Of a DNA stretch of 64,000 nucleotides, positions 49,235 through 59,279 are shown piece by piece; the stretch's first letter is position 1; the number at the start of each line of letters is the position of its first letter. The notes under the pieces were generated by a model that saw only the letters and a program-made list of their open reading frames with translations, made no database searches and was not told the DNA's origin. The position numbers and the translations under genes were made by a program. The DNA is from Vesta saturnalis (Eukaryota; Arthropoda; Insecta; Coleoptera; Lampyridae). The DNA is taken from NCBI GenBank assembly GCA_036346205.1, contig JARFJB010001603.1, forward strand, positions 913,501 to 977,500, in the 5' to 3' direction.

Positions 49235-51885
49235 CAGGTTGACTGCCACGTAAAAATCACAAAAGAAGTACTTGGTGCCAAGTCGAAAAAAGTATACCTA
49301 ACAGTTCACTAAAACACACTATTTACTTGTTATTTGCTAGATTTGCAGATTCGCTCAATTGTTTTCAAAAGAACCTTGGCGGTCGTATACGCCCAACAGG
49401 GTATGGATGGCATAATCATGCCGACATTGCCAAGTGGTCGTACCGGCGGTCGTGTTATAACTCGTGGTCGCGATGATGCAAATAACAATTTCCGATAAGT
49501 TCAGTATATGTCTAATGGTAGTAGTGTTCATTACTGTTTGCAAATAAATGAATAAAATGTCTATTCGCGGAAAAAGAGTGGTTGCCATGGCCATGAAATG
49601 CAATAAGTCTGGTAAGTTACTGCTCGTTTATGCACATTTTTCTCGTTACAAAATAATAAGTGTTTTTGGGTCTGAGAAAAAAAAACGGAATCTTTATTTG
49701 GTCTCTTTTTGCTAACCTGCAAAAGGTGTTTTTTATTTCGCAGACAGTTCCTTCGATCCCGCCCTTGATCCTACGTTTTTGCCGTCCAGTGATGTTGAGG
49801 TATCGTATAGTTCCGATATTTGAGAACCAGGTGAAATACTAAACAATTCGAAACAAAACAATTCAAAAACCTACCCATGAGCAATAAAACAAACATAAAC
49901 AAAGTAAAAGTGAAGCGCCCAAAAATTGACTAAAGTGTTCCAAATCAGTCATGCTGTTCTAATTCCCTTACAAGGTTTGATGTTACTGAAGAAGAAAATT
50001 CTGTTGACAATCTAACCTCCAGTCCACCGCCACAGCCTTCAAAACCAAACGAAGATGTATTCCGAGAACTACATGATTTTTTCAAGTTGAAATATCTGTG
50101 CGAAATGAACAACCCCGAGATGAGGAAGAACTATTTATAAGGGCCAAGAACATATTTCGAAAAAACCTGTTGGGAAACATACAGCTTTTTATTACTCTGC
50201 TGAAGCTGGGCTTTCTCCAACTTACGCCGCGGTTCTTATAAATGATTTAACCCCTTATAGCTGTTTTCGAGCTTTGTTGGATGACAAAATAATTGATGAA
50301 ATTGTAGATCAAACTAATTTGTATGCTACCCAACTACTGTGCGATACAGATGACATCAGCAAAGAATCAAGGCTACACCGTGGGGTTCCAACCAAGAAGA
50401 AAGAAATACTGAGGTTTATTGGTCTTTAGGGTTATATGGGTGTCGTAAGGTTACCTTCAATTGATAAATATTGGAGCACAGATAATTTTTACAAAAACTC
50501 GGCTGTGCCCAAAGTAATGTCGCGGAACAGGTTCCAGTTGCTTCTAAGAACGTCCATTTACACAAAATAAAATCATTGTTAGACAAACTTGTCGTCAACT
50601 ATCAAGCAATGTACACTACAGGCCGTACATTTTGCATAGGTGAGTCTGTTATTCCTTTTCAAGGCCGTCAAATTATGAAGCAATATATTCCCCAAAAAAC
50701 GCATAAATATGGAGTGATACTTTTTAAGCTATGTAGTGACAATGGATATACCTGGAATATAAGAATTTACGCTGGCAAAGAGGAAAACGAAAGTACTGGG
50801 TGTGTCCCCATAAATATTGTAATCAAAATATCAGAAAACCTGAAAAATTCGGGAAGAACTATAGTAGTTGATAACTGCTATACAAGCTTCAAGTTGAGAA
50901 ATATTTTGCTTGAGGAACAAACTCATTACATTGGAACTCTAAGACCAAATCGTCGTGGAAACCTCAAAGAAGTAATTGATAAAAAATTGCGAAAAGGGGA
51001 AGTCTTTGGGCTAGAAATGGAAAGCGGTGTTTGCATAATGAAGTGGAAAGTTAAAAGGGATGTGCTCCTTCTATCTACCGGACATACCCCTGAAACGGTT
51101 GAAATTCAACGGCGTAGTATTGTCGTACAAAAACCTCGAGCCATAATTAAGTACAATGAAGCTAAATCGTCAGTTGACCAATCGGACCAGATGTCAAGTT
51201 ACAATTCACCGTTAAGAAAATCCATAAAATGGTATCGAAAGCTTGCCACCGAATTTCTCTAGAGCACTACAGGGGGCAGCTAGCCGATAAAAATATGAAA
51301 GTAACGAATTTTCGAGAGCAAGTAATAAAATCGCTTCTATATTATAAAGAAGATGAACCCGAGCAACAAGAGCTCAAAAAGGAAGGCCATTTGGATAAAG
51401 TAAGAAAAAACTGCAAAGGTTGTCATTAAAAAAGAATGAAAGGAGAAATCACAAAAAATCAGGCAAAAAAAGTTGTTACTGCCGTTCTTTTAAAGACCAG
51501 CACCATTTTTGTTTAGAGTGTTTTAGTTTACATTCAAAATGACTTTCACACATTTTAGTTGTTTTTATTTACTAGTTTGACGTGTTATTTATGCTAAATA
51601 ATCACCTATTTAGTTTTGTAAATAATAAAAAAATTAAAATGTAAGTTATAGGTAGTTTTGACCCACCCATGCCCATCCAATCTTGTACAAGTGAAAATTA
51701 GCAGTGATATGCTAAGCCTACGTGCTACAGCGGTCGTTTGCTGTTGTGTGAGCGATTCTCTCAACGATCGCTGGCAAAACAAAACTAGACATTCGATTTC
51801 ATATCACAGCGGTCGTATACGAACGCCGTGACACTACGGGCTTTTTAATTGGCGGTCGTATACGACCGACATGGCAGTCAACCTG
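49235..51885 (+). mobile_element. piggyBac element inserted in Crypton 1
   Basis: A 2651-bp element with TTAA on both sides (49231-49234, 51886-51889) and termini 'caggttgactgcca' / 'tggcagtcaacctg', about 14 bp perfect. A further subterminal motif 'ggcggtcgtatac' occurs at both ends in different orientations. The exact TTAA target is piggyBac-specific. The transposase gene is on the plus strand. Confidence 0.93.
49557..51430 (+). pseudogene. piggyBac transposase, broken
   Basis: Likely exon 1 at 49557-49611 (MSIRGKRVVAMAMKCNKSG), intron 49612-49743 (GTAAGT...TTTCGCAG), then DSSFDPALDPTFLPSSDVEV. Broken frames give YSAEAGLSPTYAAVLINDLT, SCFRALLDDKIIDEIVDQTN, YMGVVRLPSIDKYWSTDNF and VPKVMSRNRFQLLLR. 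The open segment 50576-51262 holds FCIGESVIPFQGR, GVILFKLCSDNGYTW, RTIVVDNCYTSFKL and SSVDQSDQMSSYN. The first catalytic Asp (normally DE before the xPFRGR-type motif) is Gly here; the other two are kept. C-terminal LLYYKEDEPEQQ and CKGCH follow, with a degraded cysteine-rich end. Inactive. Confidence 0.85.
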
Positions 51886-52156
51886 TTAATACCAACACAC
51901 TGACTGGTGCATATTACGTTCACATAGTTTAGAAAAAAAGGAAATTCTATAGCCTCATTTACTGCAGAGCGAAGGTTAATATATTTTTTCAAGTTGGGGT
52001 AAAATATTCTAAAGCCACAAAAGAACGTTGTCGTTTAGTTTTTGAATCAGGAATTTTAATAACTAGATTTTTTCCTGTATCCTTAACATGCGATGGTTTT
52101 ATATTACGTAATTCTTGTTTTCTGCAGGCACCGCTTATACCAATTATAAGAACAAC

Positions 52157-52213
52157 CTAAAAGAAAATTAAAATTTACATATCTGTCAGTCTATTGAGCA
52201 CAATATATTTTAC
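52157..52213 (-). other. intron of Crypton 1
   Basis: On the minus strand it begins GTAAAATAT and ends TTTTCTTTTAG, 57 nt. Removing it joins FMK to VVLIIGISGACRK, giving a continuous Crypton reading frame. The equivalent intron occurs in Crypton 2 (54663-54723). Confidence 0.7.
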
Positions 52214-52738
52214 CTTCATAAATAAATATTTATCAATTGGTGCATTTTCTAGAAAATTGTTATTGTTCTCGTTTGTTAAAAATTGGGATTTTTTGGGTTC
52301 AAGTCCGGCAGATTTTCTTTTAAGTAGGGTTTGTAATTTGGAATAGCTTGCAATGTTTATATTATGATGGTTCTCAACATAGAGCAAAAACACCAAAGTG
52401 AAGAAGGCTTCATATTATTTGACAAATCTTGGATATATGCCGTCATAACATTCTCGGAAAATGAGTTTACGCTGTTTTTTAATCTCAATCCATTAATGTT
52501 TGGTACATATTTTCATACCGACTCTCAAATTTCGCCGGAAATAAGTTGCTTTTGGGTATTTCTGCGATTTCAGTAATATTGGGTGGAGTTAAATCTATTT
52601 CACTGTTACTTGACATTTCTTTAATTGAACAGAACCCGGTTTTAAGGTTAATAAAATGCGAAGTTTATTGACAGTTCTTGATGTTCGTTCGCAAATCTCT
52701 ATTGCGCCCTACTTGATTTGATGGTTTGACGGCTTATA

Positions 52739-53473
52739 CCGTATGTGCGATACGCGACATTTGGGCGCCGGCGTTTGGACGTCGCCGTTTGGGTGCCGCC
52801 GTTTGGGCGCCGCCGTTTGGCCGCAAGACTATTTACCGCCGGTCGTTTGGGCGCCAACTGTAAATATGTACCTACATAGTTTGAAACCTTTAATAATGTT
52901 ATTTTTAATAATTCCATATAATCTCTTCTTGTAAAGGTCATAAGTATAAACCATTTTACTATATGAAGTTAAGTAGATAAAAAAAACAATAATTTTTACG
53001 AGGTGAAGCTCCCCCCCAGAAAAGGAGAAACTACCAAGACGCTGATGAAAGAATCCGAAATGTTGTTTTAGAATTTGGAAACAGAACAGTTATGGAATAC
53101 TTAAGAGGGATTTCTCACAACTTTGCAATGGATTAAGAGTGAAAGTGAAAGGGAAACTGATGGTGAACTATATTGTAGTTAGTTTTACTTTTTATTGTGT
53201 GGCTGTAACCTGATTTGCTTGTTAACTAACAAAATTGTCTTGAAGTTGTTTATAAGTACTTTAATATTCCAAATACATTTGTTTGTCTTTTTATTCAGAA
53301 AATAATTAAAAATTTTTAAAACATCTTAGACTATTTTTAATATTTCTAAACCTCGGCGCCCAAAAGTCCCGGCGCCCAATTGGCGGCGCCCAAATGTCCT
53401 GGCGGACAAACGGCGGCGGTCTAAAGGCGGCGCCTAAACGGCGGCGCCCAAAAGTCCTGCTCCGCCGTATGTG
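52739..53473 (+). mobile_element. internally deleted MULE with 9-bp target duplication
   Basis: The 9-mer CCGTATGTG flanks the element at 52739-52747 and 53465-53473; 9-bp duplications are typical of Mutator-like elements. The 717-bp element has termini sharing the pattern gacNtttgggcgccgNcg, built from GC-rich subrepeats ('tttgggcgccgccg') that run 52760-52855 and 53350-53460. Inside, 53020-53130 encodes RRRNYQDADERIRNV and NRTVMEYLRGISHNF, resembling the C-terminus of insect MULE transposases. The rest is deleted, so it needs enzyme from elsewhere. Confidence 0.8.
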
Positions 53474-53989
53474 TGTTTACTATTATGATGATACATCCAA
53501 ACAGCTAAAAGAAGCGGGTTGAAAGAAACGGAACAAATAAAATTATACAATTACAAATAATTCTTAATATTAAATGCAAATCTATATCTAATAAATGTTA
53601 TCTATTATTTATATATAGAATAAAATTCAACGTCTAATATGTAAATAATAAATTTTGAATAAAATGGCAACGTCTATTGAGAGTTGCTAAGTGGTTGCTA
53701 GGGAAGCTGTGCGATTTATTTTACAGCTGTGCGTTTTCTTTTACCGTGCGTTATAGACACCTTACATTGATTGTCGACTGTGTGTTTTTGACTATTTACA
53801 GTGATGGTCGTAGGTAAATATTTTTTTGCACTTCCTGGATTAAAAGTACTATTTGGTTCCCCCATTTCGGGGATTGAAGTGTTACTTTTAATCTCTAGGG
53901 ATTAAAAAATAATTTAATCTTCCGAGGATTAAAAAATAAATAATTCACTCTACTAAATAATAATTTTATTAATAAAAATCAGCAATTAA

Positions 53990-55120
53990 CATTTACGATA
54001 ACATCTACATTTGATTAACATTTACGGATATATTTACATTTGTACAGTTATTAAAGTTAAAAAATTTACCAAAATCGTTGTCCTTAGAATTAAGAACATT
54101 ATTGAAAGATGTTGAAACGATAGATGCATTGATGGTAGTTATTTGGTTTTCTGAATCAATTTTTTTTTCATTTTCATGCCCAAATTTTTTTCTGCTGTAA
54201 TTTTTTTGTTATTTATAGAGCCACTGAAGACAACTTTCAACCTCCGTGTCTTTTAAGAACGTCGACATATGCCTCAGAATTGGCTAATAAAGACGCCGAC
54301 ATGCGTCGAAAACGATGACGGGTGTATAAAGAGCGTTCAGGAAGTTTCAAAAAAGTTGCAATTCTTTGGGGTAGTTTTCCAAAGGTATTTTTTCCAATGG
54401 GTTGAGTTGAACATCTCCGGTCTTTATAATGGACAAAAAATCGTGAATGGTTTGTGTCAGGTTTTCTTAAAGCAAAGTAATTTCTGCATAGTTTTATAAA
54501 ATCGACTGGGTTATTAACAGAATTCTGAACAACGAATACTAGGTTCTTTGTATTTTTTATATTAACTAAGATAGAGGAACCCAAATCTGTAACATTGTGG
54601 ATTGATAATTCAACTAATTCGTTTTCTCTACACGCTCCTACTACACCCCCAATCAGTGCAACGTAAAAATTGAACACAGTGTCAAATATCTATCAAAAAA
54701 TTTATAGACGTTATATTACTCACATTAACCATTAAAAAATCGTCGTCTGGAGCTTGAATTAGGAATTGATCGACTTGTTCATCAGTAAGAACTTTTGACT
54801 TCTTTGGCTTATAGCCGTCATTTTTTCTTTTCAGAAAAGCTTTTAATTTCGGATATTGGGATATGTCAATATTACTTTTCACCATTACCATCGATTTCAC
54901 CATGGAATAATTCGCCCACAAGGTGGAAATACGTACAGTTTAGCTTTTTTACATTGAAATATGCTAAAAATACATTTTCATTGGTGTGATTTTGTATCTT
55001 CTTTTGACGGCATCATGTTATAAAATCTTCATAAGATTTTTCATACACTTTTCTGGATTTTGAGGGCAATAATTGGTTAACAGACTTTTCAGCCGCTGCT
55101 TCAATATCAAACTCATTCAT
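53990..55120 (-). pseudogene. Crypton tyrosine recombinase (Crypton 2)
   Basis: Start MNEFDIEAAAEKSVNQLLPS at 55120, then SRKVYEKSYEDFI, CRQKKIQNHTNENVFLAYF, STLWANYSMVKSMVM, DISQYPKLKAFLKRKNDGY, KKSKVLTDEQVDQFL and APDDDFLMVN. A 61-nt intron position follows (54663-54723, acceptor AG mutated to AC). Next is VALIGGVVGACRENELVEL (first catalytic Arg), RNYFALRKPD, QPIGKNTFGKLPQRIATFL, the HxxR box RHRFRRMSASLLANS (about 54300), VLKRHGG and a shifted Tyr region. The tail has FNFNNCTNVNISVN. Stops replace two Trp codons (after DFIT and HGG). Dead. Confidence 0.85.
54663..54723 (-). other. Crypton 2 intron with destroyed acceptor
   Basis: The minus strand starts GTGAGTAAT and ends CAATTTTTAC just before GTTGCACTG. 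The matching position in Crypton 1 ends TTTTAG before GTTGTTCTT, so the acceptor AG has become AC. Joining across it gives LMVN-VALIGGVVGACRE, aligning with FMK-VVLIIGISGACRK. Confidence 0.65.
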
Positions 55121-55388
55121 TTTCGCAACTATGCGTCGTCAACAGACTAAATTTTCACACTGGCGAATGTTGTTTATTATTTATTTACTCTTTGTTATGG
55201 CATTGAAACATCTGGGATTTTAAAAATAATTCATAAATTTCATTAGCCATGAATAGTGTAGCTTCTTTGTCAAAGTGACTTTTCTAATAATTTAAATTTA
55301 TCATAGATGTAATATTTTAATTTTCAGAAAATAATATAATTATTTCTGCTATTACTCCACGAAGTGCAAAAAATAGTGTAGATACCAC

Positions 55389-55489
55389 GGGATTGAAGTT
55401 CCTTAATCCCTTGAATAGTTGTTGGTCTCGGGCTAAAGCCCTCGATCAACAAACTCTATTCGTGGGATTAAATGAGTCACTTCAATCCC
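55389..55489. repeat. ~100-bp palindrome upstream of Crypton 2
   Basis: Outer arms 'gggattgaagt' and 'acttcaatccc', middle arms 'ttaatccc' and 'gggattaa', inner arms 'gttgttggtctcgggct' and 'agccctcgatcaacaaac' around an AA loop. Nearly the whole block is one hairpin, about 270 bp before the Crypton start. Related words ('ggggattgaagtg', 'gggattaaaa') occur downstream of Crypton 2 at 53850-53935. It may be the element's terminal or regulatory structure, or a separate foldback MITE. Confidence 0.7.
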
Positions 55490-55499
55490 TTGTTATCTA

Positions 55500-57616
55500 A
55501 TGTACTATTAACCAAACTCGTTTCATTATAGTCCGCTCGGTCATAATGAGGTCCGTGGGCTGTAAAAAAAACGGTTACATCAAAGAAATTTGGTTATAAT
55601 TCTCATATCATAATGTAATCATGCATAAACGCCATTTCTTACCAAAAATTTTAAATAATTTGAATGCCGTTGACATATGACATATAGAATAGTTTTATTT
55701 TTCTCTTACATTAGCATAAATACGGTTGATTTCTGTATAACTACAAGTGCCTTCTTTTTGAAAATATATTTACTCGACTGGCCACCATCGGACATTAGAT
55801 TACTACCGACTTTGCAAATTTTTAAAGTTTATCATTATCAGTTAGTGGTGGGACACCCCGTATAATAATCCCACGCTAATACCATGAGAACACTTCTCAT
55901 TGGAAGTATCCCGCTTAGGATTGTAATAATGTATAATGTGAGAAAGTGAGGTAATTACTAGCACCCCTTTACATAGGTCAATAACTGTCGATGATAACTA
56001 TTAAAAATATTAGAGAAGGATGCTAAACACAATTTTAGTTTTAAGTCCATCTTTCTCGTCCTTGAATTTACCGGAATGCATACGTGCCAACTTTAATCAG
56101 ATTACCATCAGTTTTAGTTCAAAATCTCTAATTGTATTCTAATTTTTAAGAAATTTTTTCTAAAGTTTTAGCAGTACTTATATAATTTACCTGTAATCTG
56201 GAATAGTTTACAAATAAAATTTTATAAAATGACAATTTCATATATCAAGAACGTTTTAGTTGTATTAAACTTTGTGCACTTGAAATGTAAATATTGAAGA
56301 AAACTTCGTATCATCCTAATTTAAAATTGAAATTTTCGTATAAAAATTTAGATTCCCCTTGTTTATTTTCTCAACGTACGATTGACGGACACTTGGAAAG
56401 ATACTACAGAAAAAACAAAGGTTTAACATAAATAATATTCGAACAAAAGTAATTGCGAAATAAAGAAAAGAAAGATAAAACTCTAAATTGTGTTCATCAT
56501 TGTTACAAATAACCGTATTTTTCTAGTAACAACGTATAAAAATCTGCGCTAGCGAAATTGACGTGTATATTACGAACAGTTTCGTACGGCGTGATGGATC
56601 ATGTTGAAAGATGTAACCCAATTTTCTGACTGACAGTTTTTCTACTTCCGTAGGTAGCAGGTCAAAGTTAAAAACATCAATAAAGGTATTATACAAAATG
56701 CTCAAATTTATGAAGTTAGTGACTAATTTAAACACGTTTTAGTATCCGTGTTACAAAAATGCCCCTAAACTAATATTCAGATTTCCCGATTATATAAACA
56801 AAACAGTATTAAACGTGAGGTTTTAGTTTTTCACTCCTAAAAAGTGTATAAAATGATTCAAGTGCAACGTATGATACTATGGCGGATAATTTGAAGATTA
56901 TATTTTGATAACATTTGGAAAATTTACGGACGGGGGAACCAAATAACTTAGTGCGAAATAAAACTGCGATTAACAAAATAACGTTAGAGAATAGGTATAA
57001 GTATAATGAGCGCGTTAAATGAGGTACTTATCCTTTACGTTTGAATCGAGTATTTTTTTTTATTTGTACCAATTTAAACGTTACGATTACAGTCATAGTT
57101 AGCACTAACGGTAAATAGTAACAGTTTTATTAATTAATTAAATTGTCAAATAAATTTATGAAATACGAAAACGCTATACAGTTAGGTAAACGCACTTGCA
57201 TAACTACAGAACTTGAGTAAAAACTTGCTAGATTCTTTATAAATTAAATATTATTAAACCGTTTTAAAAATGACAAATCACAACACCCTCTAATGGACCA
57301 AGGCAAACAATGAAAAGCATTCACAACTAAAAACTTGCCATACTATCTAAATACTTGGTAAAATAAGAGAAAAAAAATGTCGTTCGTTACTACTAAAAAA
57401 CTGTAATTGTTACGATGCGTTAAAAACATAACGTGTAGATTTAATCTTATTTTAATTTCAATTATGTTTGTTAACCTATTGCAATATTGGGATAGAATTG
57501 ATTTAGATGTATGAAAGTAGCGTTAAACGTCAAAACGAAAGGTTTGATAAACTACACAAAGAACAAAATAATATAATATTATAGTATTATATAATATTAT
57601 ATATGTGTGAAATATA
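55500..57616. other. no gene seen; possible solo TIR end
   Basis: AT-rich with no supported gene. A terminus-like 'gtgggacaccccg' ends at 55860 followed by TA, and the preceding 90 bp may be the end of a Tc1/mariner-type element, but no partner was found. Confidence 0.4.
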
Positions 57617-58105
57617 CAGGCTGTTCAAATAAGGACACAGATCGGCTATATCTTAGAAACCGTTAAAGCTACAGCTTTCGGAAAAAAATGATCATAAATA
57701 AAGTGACCATGAGAAAATGCTGGAAATTACTTTCAGCTTTCTAAATCTGCCGCTTGGTGGCGAAATTGCAAATGCCTAAAAATCTGGAATTTCTCTAAAA
57801 TCCTGGTGTATAATATAAGCTACTTTTGTGTAATTTGTAATCACCATTTACTTATCTACAACTTTTGTTAAGAATTTTTTTCCTTATGCACCAGTGGCGG
57901 AGGTAGGGGCGGAGGAATTTTTTTATAAACAAATGCCTATAACTTGATAACCAGTAGACATTATTTTACGAATTTTGGATTGTTAGAAAGGGTGTTCAAA
58001 AGAGATTCAAAGCGTTAGTATTTCAAAGCAACAGTCACATATGCACAAAATACAGAGGGCGGTAGAGTAGAGGAGTGTAGTTTTATCAAATTTTACGAAA
58101 ATTTT
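57617..58105. mobile_element. solo long TIR of a DD41D-type element
   Basis: Begins 'caggctgttcaaataagg' directly after TA (57615-57616). Its first 60 bases match the short fragment at 14498 ('ggctatatc..agaaaccg'), and its style (phrases such as 'cgcttggtggcga') matches the long TIRs at 31883 and 41717. No transposase or opposite end was found; it runs into the tRNA repeat array. Confidence 0.5.
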
Positions 58106-58174
58106 CAAATGTTCAAAGGTAAATATGTAATTAAAAATTATTATTAATTTTATTAAATACATAAATAGAAAGTT

Positions 58175-58248
58175 TACCTCGAGTAGGATTTGAACCTACG
58201 ACCTGTACTTTGCTAGAGTACCGCGCTAACCAATTGCGCCATCGAGAT
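58175..58248 (-). tRNA. tRNA-like module, anticodon AGC
   Basis: 74 nt with a full cloverleaf: acceptor ATCTCGA/TCGAGGT (one T-G pair), D stem GCGC/GCGC, anticodon stem GTACT/AGTAC with loop CTAGCAA (anticodon AGC, Ala by the code), T stem GTAGG/CCTAC with loop TTCAAAT. A and B box promoter elements are intact. It lacks the G3-U70 pair that normally marks tRNA-Ala, so its identity is doubtful. It could be an active odd tRNA or a SINE head. Confidence 0.6.
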
Positions 58249-58465
58249 TCAAGCCCCAATCGACGTAAACTTTGTCTTTATGCATGTAGAACTGATGTAA
58301 TTTTTAATTACTTATTTACCTTTGAACTTATTCGTTCATAACAAAACTTAATCAATATTAGTTAAGTTGCTTTGGTATGTGTGAATCCTTGCGATATTGC
58401 AGGCTCACATTCCATTAATATAAGTAATTTAATTGTAGACAAAATTTACGTCGATTGGGGCTTGA

Positions 58466-58539
58466 ATCTCGATGGCGCAGTCGGTTAGCGCGGTACTGCA
58501 GTAAAGTACAGGTCGTAGGTTTAAATCCTGCTCGAGGTA
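58466..58539 (+). tRNA. tRNA-like module with altered anticodon loop
   Basis: Same 74-nt fold as the neighbouring copies, but the anticodon loop is GCAGTAA, so position 33 is C instead of the near-universal U and the triplet reads AGT. The T arm also has substitutions (TTTAAAT loop, CCTGC). Probably non-functional as a tRNA. Confidence 0.5.
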
Positions 58540-58790
58540 AACTTTTTATTTATGTATTTAATAAAATTAATAATAATTTTTAATTACATATTTACCTTTG
58601 AACTTATTCGTTCATAACAAAACTTACAATAAATTAATATTAGTCAAGTTGCTTTGGTATGTGTTAATCCTTGCGATATTGCAGACTCACATTCCATTAA
58701 TATAAGTAAATTGATTTTAATCTCATTATATTTAGAATTTACATCAGTTCTACATACATAAAGACAAAATTTACGTCGATTGGGGCTAGA

Positions 58791-58866
58791 ATCTCGATGG
58801 CGCAGTTGGTTAGCGCGGTACCCTAGCACAAAGTACAGGTCGTAGGTTCAAATCCTATTCGAGGTA
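58791..58866 (+). tRNA. tRNA-like module with 2-nt insertion
   Basis: 76 nt; identical in most of the cloverleaf to the 59118 copy but the anticodon arm reads GTACCCTAGCACAAAGTAC, with a broken stem pair and an enlarged loop. Probably decayed. Confidence 0.5.
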
Positions 58867-59117
58867 AACTTATTATTTATGTATTTAATAAAATTAATAA
58901 TAATTTTTAATGACATATTTACCTTTCAACTTATTCGTTCATAACCAAACTCATAATAAATTAATATTAGTCAAGTTCCTTTGGTATGTGTGAATCCTTG
59001 CGATATTATAGGCTCACATTCCATTAATATAAGTAATTTGATTGTAATCTCATTATATTTAGCATTTACTTCAGTTCTACATACATAAAGACACAATTTA
59101 CGTCGATTGGGGCTTGA

Positions 59118-59191
59118 ATCTCGATGGCGCAGTTGGTTAGCGCGGTACTCTAGCAAAGTACAGGTCGTAGGTTCAAATCCTACTCGAGGTA
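59118..59191 (+). tRNA. tRNA-like module, anticodon AGC (best copy)
   Basis: 74 nt with all stems paired as in the 58175-58248 copy, loop CTAGCAA and B box GGTTCAAATCC. The identical anticodon arms of the two best-folded copies suggest either recent spread or selection. No TTTT Pol III terminator directly follows, though 'ctttttattta' lies about 5 nt past the end. Confidence 0.6.
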
Positions 59192-59279
59192 AACTTTTTA
59201 TTTATGTATTTAATAAAATTAATAATAATTTTTAATTATTATTATTAATATTTACGTTATATAAACTTGATCATTAGAA

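Larger units (their letters stand above)
48859..52616 (-). pseudogene. Crypton tyrosine recombinase, split by piggyBac (Crypton 1)
   Basis: Start at 52616: MSSNSEIDLTPPNITEIAEI, RYENMYQTLMD, NSFSENVMTAYIQDLSNNMK, ASYSKLQTLLKRKSAGL, PKKSQFLTNEN and APIDKYLFMK, then a 57-nt intron (52157-52213) and IGISGACRKQELRNIKPSHV with the first catalytic Arg. SQCVGIN reaches the piggyBac edge at 51890; KIGNVPKQIAIYLGL resumes at 49231 on the far side. The HxxR box is partly deleted (YTEHCIR, then VAEGYVDNSLN, which keeps the candidate catalytic Tyr). The tail has FVFNNCTVTINNYY. Cryptons integrate through a tyrosine recombinase. Frameshifts and deletion make it dead. Confidence 0.85.
58110..59245. repeat. 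array of tRNA-containing ~330-bp repeats
   Basis: Three direct plus-strand units (tRNA-like modules starting 58466, 58791 and 59118, so spacing 325 and 327) and one inverted unit (module 58175-58248) share flanks: 'ttgctttggtatgtgt', 'cattccattaatataagta', 'acgtcgattggggctt' before the module and 'ggtaaactttttatttatg' after it. The same unit is at 14830-15340. Conservation covers the whole unit, which suggests spread as a repeat or SINE-like element and not independent tRNA genes. Confidence 0.85.

Noticed and set aside
54237..54677. Start codon MFNFYVALIGG for Crypton 2
   Set aside because: The first residues read through the intron; comparison with Crypton 1 puts the real exon start at VALIGG, and the gene start at 55120.
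58644..59156. Two similar minus-strand 61-codon frames
   Set aside because: They repeat because the tRNA-containing unit repeats, and they overlap the tRNA modules in antisense.
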